A stretch of DNA of 6,365 nucleotides from an uncultured Verrucomicrobiales bacterium (lineage in GTDB: Bacteria > Verrucomicrobiota > Verrucomicrobiia > Verrucomicrobiales > Akkermansiaceae). The position numbers and the translations under genes were made by a program. The number at the start of each line of letters is the position of its first letter. Position 1 is the first letter of the stretch. This document shows positions 5,589-6,365 of the stretch, piece by piece. The stretch is from positions 1 to 6,365 of the forward strand of contig CALFDI010000288.1 in NCBI GenBank assembly GCA_937952875.1, read 5' to 3'. Under the pieces are notes generated by a model. It ran no database searches. It worked only from the letters and a program-made list of their open reading frames with translations, and was not told the DNA's origin.

Positions 5589-6365
5589 ATGACATGTCGC
5601 CTTTTCTTCCTTATTCTCAGCCTGCTGACTTTCACAGCGCATGCTGAACTCCCTCTCGATCTTCGCTTTCCGACCGAGAATGACTTTCTGATCAAGAAGC
5701 AACCTGAGAAGTTCTACATGTATGTGAACCGGAACTTTGAAGGCGTTGAAAGTAAGCCCTGGCAGGCAGGTTCATACGGATTCGTTCGCACCAGCAGACG
5801 AACAAAGGAAGGTGTCATTCAGACCAAATTCCACGAAGGACTAGACATAAAACCCCTTAAGCGAGACAAGAGAAATAAGCCTCTCGATCTGGTCAATGCT
5901 ATCGCCCCGGGCACCATCGTCTACGTCAACGCTAAGGCCGCAGCTAGTAACTACGGGAAATACGTAGTCGTGCAGCACGATTGGGGAAACGGTCCATTTT
6001 TCTCTCTCTACGCGCACTTAGCAGACATCGTCGTGCAGACGGAACAGCGCGTTCTAGGCGGCACAGCGCTTGGCCAGCTAGGCTACACAGGAGTCGGACT
6101 GAACCGCACACGTGCTCACGTGCACTTAGAACTTAACGTGCTGTTATCAGACTCTTTTGACAGCTGGTTTCTTAGAGAACTAGGAGGCAGGAATGATAAA
6201 GGTCTCTATAATGGGCTGAATCTTGCAGGCCTCGATCTCGGGCGCCTCTACTTAAGCCTTCAGAATAATCCCTCACTCACTCTACCAGAATTCATCAGAA
6301 AAAAGCCCGTCTACTTTAAAATAACTCTTCCGAGAAAAGCCGGCGAAGTCCCCTTCTTGCTAAAA
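5589..6365 (+). CDS. Exported M23 family zinc metallopeptidase (LytM/peptidoglycan endopeptidase type), open at right edge
   Basis: An open frame runs from the ATG at 5589 to the last base, 259 codons with no stop, so the C-terminus is missing. Residues 1-19 form a Sec signal peptide with probable cleavage after AHA; no lipobox is seen. The M23 catalytic set is complete: H82 and D86 in FHEGLDI, the first zinc motif HxxxD; H143 in YAHL; and H177-x-H179 in AHVHLEL, the second motif. H82, D86 and H179 would bind zinc. Between them are the usual glycine-containing strands, such as APGTIVYV (106-113) and LGQLGYTG (161-168). Such enzymes cut peptide cross-bridges in peptidoglycan, or act as cell-wall-modifying or activator proteins. 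The catalytic domain is followed by at least 75 further residues (about 185-259) that I cannot assign. A 21-residue basic loop after the HxxxD motif (88-98 is Lys/Arg-rich) is also notable. The gene has no Shine-Dalgarno sequence; the bases before the ATG read CCTCCT, the complement of one. Confidence 0.87.
   Translation, partial: MTCRLFFLILSLLTFTAHAELPLDLRFPTENDFLIKKQPEKFYMYVNRNFEGVESKPWQAGSYGFVRTSRRTKEGVIQTKFHEGLDIKPLKRDKRNKPLDLVNAIAPGTIVYVNAKAAASNYGKYVVVQHDWGNGPFFSLYAHLADIVVQTEQRVLGGTALGQLGYTGVGLNRTRAHVHLELNVLLSDSFDSWFLRELGGRNDKGLYNGLNLAGLDLGRLYLSLQNNPSLTLPEFIRKKPVYFKITLPRKAGEVPFLLK

Overview
The window comes from a Gram-negative bacterium of medium G+C content. It encodes an outer-membrane TonB-dependent receptor, a prepilin peptidase and two further proteins with Sec signal peptides. 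None of the five genes has a convincing Shine-Dalgarno sequence. The prepilin peptidase carries an inserted domain of about 100 residues. Together these features make a member of the Verrucomicrobiota/Planctomycetota group a reasonable guess, but this is inference, since there is no rRNA or other phylogenetic marker.

Layout. Positions 1-807 (minus strand) hold the N-terminal 269 residues of a membrane-anchored protein of unknown function that runs off the left edge. Upstream of it on the same strand is a type IV prepilin peptidase (891-2009), which must start at a non-ATG codon. A short divergent intergenic region (2010-2095) follows. Then, on the plus strand, come an exported PQQ-type sugar (aldose) dehydrogenase (2096-3253), a 413-base non-coding leader (3254-3666), a BtuB-like vitamin B12 receptor (3667-5484), a strong intrinsic terminator (5508-5539), and an M23 zinc metallopeptidase (5589 to the right edge, open).

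The most informative part is the leader at 3254-3666. It contains a cobalamin riboswitch: the conserved GGAATCC/P5/P6 core at 3354-3390 and the B12 box at 3478-3490. An intrinsic terminator at 3525-3559 follows. The terminator arms repeat two short sequences of the aptamer, CGACTC and GAGTCC. This gives a readable strand-exchange model in which cobalamin binding frees the terminator and shuts off the receptor. Past the terminator the leader stays highly structured: a 9-bp long-range inverted repeat, a 6-bp hairpin, and a perfect 8-bp hairpin ending 3 bases before the receptor ATG. A second, translational control layer is therefore possible.

Functional links. The riboswitch and receptor form one unit for B12 uptake, with TonB supplied from elsewhere in the genome. 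The other genes have no obvious link to it. The prepilin peptidase serves type IV pilus, type II secretion or pseudopilin maturation; the sugar dehydrogenase and M23 peptidase are envelope enzymes. No mobile element, CRISPR array, tRNA or rRNA was seen, and the window looks like ordinary chromosome.
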